The notes beneath the pieces were generated by a model that saw only the letters and a list, made by a program, of their open reading frames with translations, ran no database searches and had not been told where the DNA came from. Shown here in pieces: positions 6,320-7,190 of a stretch of DNA of 7,190 nucleotides. Within the stretch, counting starts at the first letter, position 1, and each line of letters begins with the position of its first letter. The stretch lies in contig DQVH01000054.1 in assembly GCA_015661855.1 (NCBI GenBank), forward strand, positions 1 through 7,190, read 5' to 3'. The DNA is from Desulfurococcales archaeon. GTDB taxonomy: Archaea > Thermoproteota > Thermoprotei_A > CAZTBM01 > SZUA-1508. The position numbers and the translations under genes are program-made.

Positions 6320-6912
6320 TATTCTACACCAAATAGCTTCCTAGTAATAATATGAAGGTACTTGTGTTTAATACTGGATAGTCTAGTGTCATAGCTATTA
6401 TCTATCCTAATGAGTTTATCAGCAGATTCAACAATTACACCACCTAGGATATTACAAACCTTTATATCTAGAATTCTCTTTCCAACATTAACTTCAGATA
6501 ATACTTCTTCTACAAGTTTTCTATCCCTCTCACTAACGTACACTACTACGTTTGGTGATGGAATAGCCTCTAAAGCTTCTAATAGTAGTTTCCTCAATGA
6601 CTCTCTTCTACCAGTATTTTTACTAGCTAGCTTCTCTATTACTCTAGACCATAGATTACTGAGTATCTCATTCTTAACTTTCGCTATCCTTTTTTTAGCC
6701 TCGATTTTTACTAGTAGAATCTCTTCTTCAGCTTTCTTTTTAGCTTTCTCTAAAACCTCTTCTCTAACCTTTTTCACCTTCTCATCTTTCTGTCTTAATG
6801 CTTCCTCTATAATTCTCCTAGCCTCCATTTTAGCTTTCTCTACTATCTCTTTAGCTTCCCTTCTGGCTCTATCTATGAGGATTTGACGTATTTTATCTAT
6901 TTCTTCACTCAT
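6319..6912 (-). CDS. atpE: A-type ATP synthase subunit E (peripheral stalk)
   Basis: Subunit E forms the peripheral stalk with subunit H/G and ties the head to the stator subunit I. The 197-residue product has the classic layout. A highly charged Lys/Glu/Ala-rich coiled coil covers about residues 1-85 (KIRQILIDRARREAKEIVEK, ARRIIEEALRQ). A small globular C-terminal domain follows, with LGGVIVESADKLIRIDNSYD (155-174), matching the family GG.iv.s.dg.i.vdnT pattern, and then TRLSSIKHKYLHIITRKLF. The ATG start is preceded by GGAGGG (6923-6928), ten bases upstream. It follows atpK after 32 bases, and its TAG stop shares one base with the atpC GTG. No subunit H gene, the obligate coiled-coil partner, is visible; it would be outside the window or encoded elsewhere. 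Confidence 0.94.
   Translation of the reverse strand: MSEEIDKIRQILIDRARREAKEIVEKAKMEARRIIEEALRQKDEKVKKVREEVLEKAKKKAEEEILLVKIEAKKRIAKVKNEILSNLWSRVIEKLASKNTGRRESLRKLLLEALEAIPSPNVVVYVSERDRKLVEEVLSEVNVGKRILDIKVCNILGGVIVESADKLIRIDNSYDTRLSSIKHKYLHIITRKLFGVE
6327..6330 (-). promoter_or_regulatory. Shine-Dalgarno site of atpC, decides the start
   Basis: GGTG lies seven bases before the GTG at 6319, inside the end of atpE. It supports the long form of subunit C that includes the N-terminal hydrophobic helix. Confidence 0.55.
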
Positions 6913-6922
6913 CTACGTTTAA

Positions 6923-6928
6923 CCCTCC
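6923..6928 (-). promoter_or_regulatory. Shine-Dalgarno site of atpE
   Basis: GGAGGG lies ten bases before the ATG at 6912, in the 32-base gap between atpK and atpE. It is a strong independent site, suited to expressing E separately from the abundant proteolipid. Confidence 0.6.
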
Positions 6929-6944
6929 TAACATAGTTTTTCTA

Positions 6945-7190
6945 CTAGTGAATTAGCATTAGTACTAGCATTGAGAATACGAGTCCAAATACTCCAAAGA
7001 GTTCAGCGTAAACTGCCATCAATATTGCATTTGTAAATATTTTACCACGAGTCTTTATTAGTAATGATATGCCTGAAGCACATATTCTACCCTGGTATGT
7101 TGCTGAGAAAAACTCTGCAAACATAACCATGATTCCAGCACCAAGTATTTTTAGTCCTAGAGGTGGATTACCTATAGCTATTGGAGCATA
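6945..7190 (-). CDS. atpK: A-type ATP synthase proteolipid subunit K (c-type ring subunit), 5' end cut off
   Basis: This is the membrane proteolipid whose copies form the rotating ion-carrying ring. The frame is open to the right window edge, so the start is missing; 81 residues are visible. A methionine at 7130 is not the start, because it would cut the first helix in the middle and the open frame upstream encodes matching sequence (PLGLKILGAGI). Two helices are seen. Helix 1 covers about residues 11-45 with YQGRICASG (Q33); a polar loop follows (KTRGK); helix 2 covers about 52-80 with AELFGVFGL, where E63 is the expected ion-binding carboxylate. Q33 and E63 align with the Gln/Glu pair of sodium-type rings, but the residue after E63 is Leu, not Ser/Thr. 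Helix 1 has few glycines and carries a further acidic residue, E26. The gene is first of the visible unit, 32 bases before atpE, with no terminator-like T run between them. Confidence 0.9.
   Translation of the reverse strand, partial: YAPIAIGNPPLGLKILGAGIMVMFAEFFSATYQGRICASGISLLIKTRGKIFTNAILMAVYAELFGVFGLVFSMLVLMLIH

Noticed and set aside
6410..6886. Plus-strand open frame of 158 codons opposite atpE
   Set aside because: It is the antisense of the Lys/Glu-rich coiled coil, giving a low-complexity Ser/Phe/Leu protein with no ribosome binding site or family resemblance; atpE is certain.
7128..7130. ATG at 7130 as the start of atpK, giving a 61-residue protein
   Set aside because: It would cut the first membrane helix; the frame stays open to the window edge and encodes fitting helix sequence upstream.

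Overview
The window holds most of an archaeal A-type (A1Ao) ATP synthase locus. The organism is most likely a low-GC hyperthermophilic member of the Thermoproteota (Crenarchaeota), perhaps Desulfurococcales-like. This rests on an AT-rich sequence, purine-rich coding strands, GGTG/GAGGTGAT-type ribosome binding sites, frequent GTG/TTG starts and AGA/AGG/CTA codons, A-type rather than F-type subunits, and an archaeal UPF0216/DUF61 gene at the operon end. The taxonomic rank is inferred, not proven.

Layout: seven ATP synthase genes run on the minus strand from the right edge leftwards, in the order atpK (proteolipid, cut by the window edge), atpE, atpC, atpF, atpA, atpB, atpD, followed by a DUF61 gene. 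Gaps are 38 nt or less and some genes overlap: atpE/atpC share one base and atpA/atpB share 11 bp. This is one tightly packed transcription unit. The plus strand at the left edge carries the 3' part of atpI (the stator a-type subunit). It is convergent to the operon, and its last 12 bp overlap the end of the DUF61 gene. There is no intergenic stretch longer than 38 nt, and no RNA gene, insertion sequence, CRISPR array or long repeat was seen.

How the genes work together: A3B3 is the catalytic head, D and F form the central rotor shaft, C couples the shaft to the membrane ring made of K, E is a peripheral stalk component, and I holds the ion half-channels against the ring. The partner peripheral stalk subunit (H/G) is not in the window and may lie beyond either edge.

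The best candidates for something unusual are in the membrane sector. Subunit C begins with a strongly hydrophobic transmembrane-like helix that the usual soluble C subunit lacks. The visible proteolipid has a bulky, glycine-poor first helix with an extra acidic residue, plus a Gln/Glu ion-site pair lacking the usual hydroxyl neighbour. Together these suggest a modified rotor ring whose lumen might be occupied by the C-subunit helix; this is a hypothesis. Subunit A also carries two departures from otherwise very conserved nucleotide-binding segments. No wholly new gene system was found.
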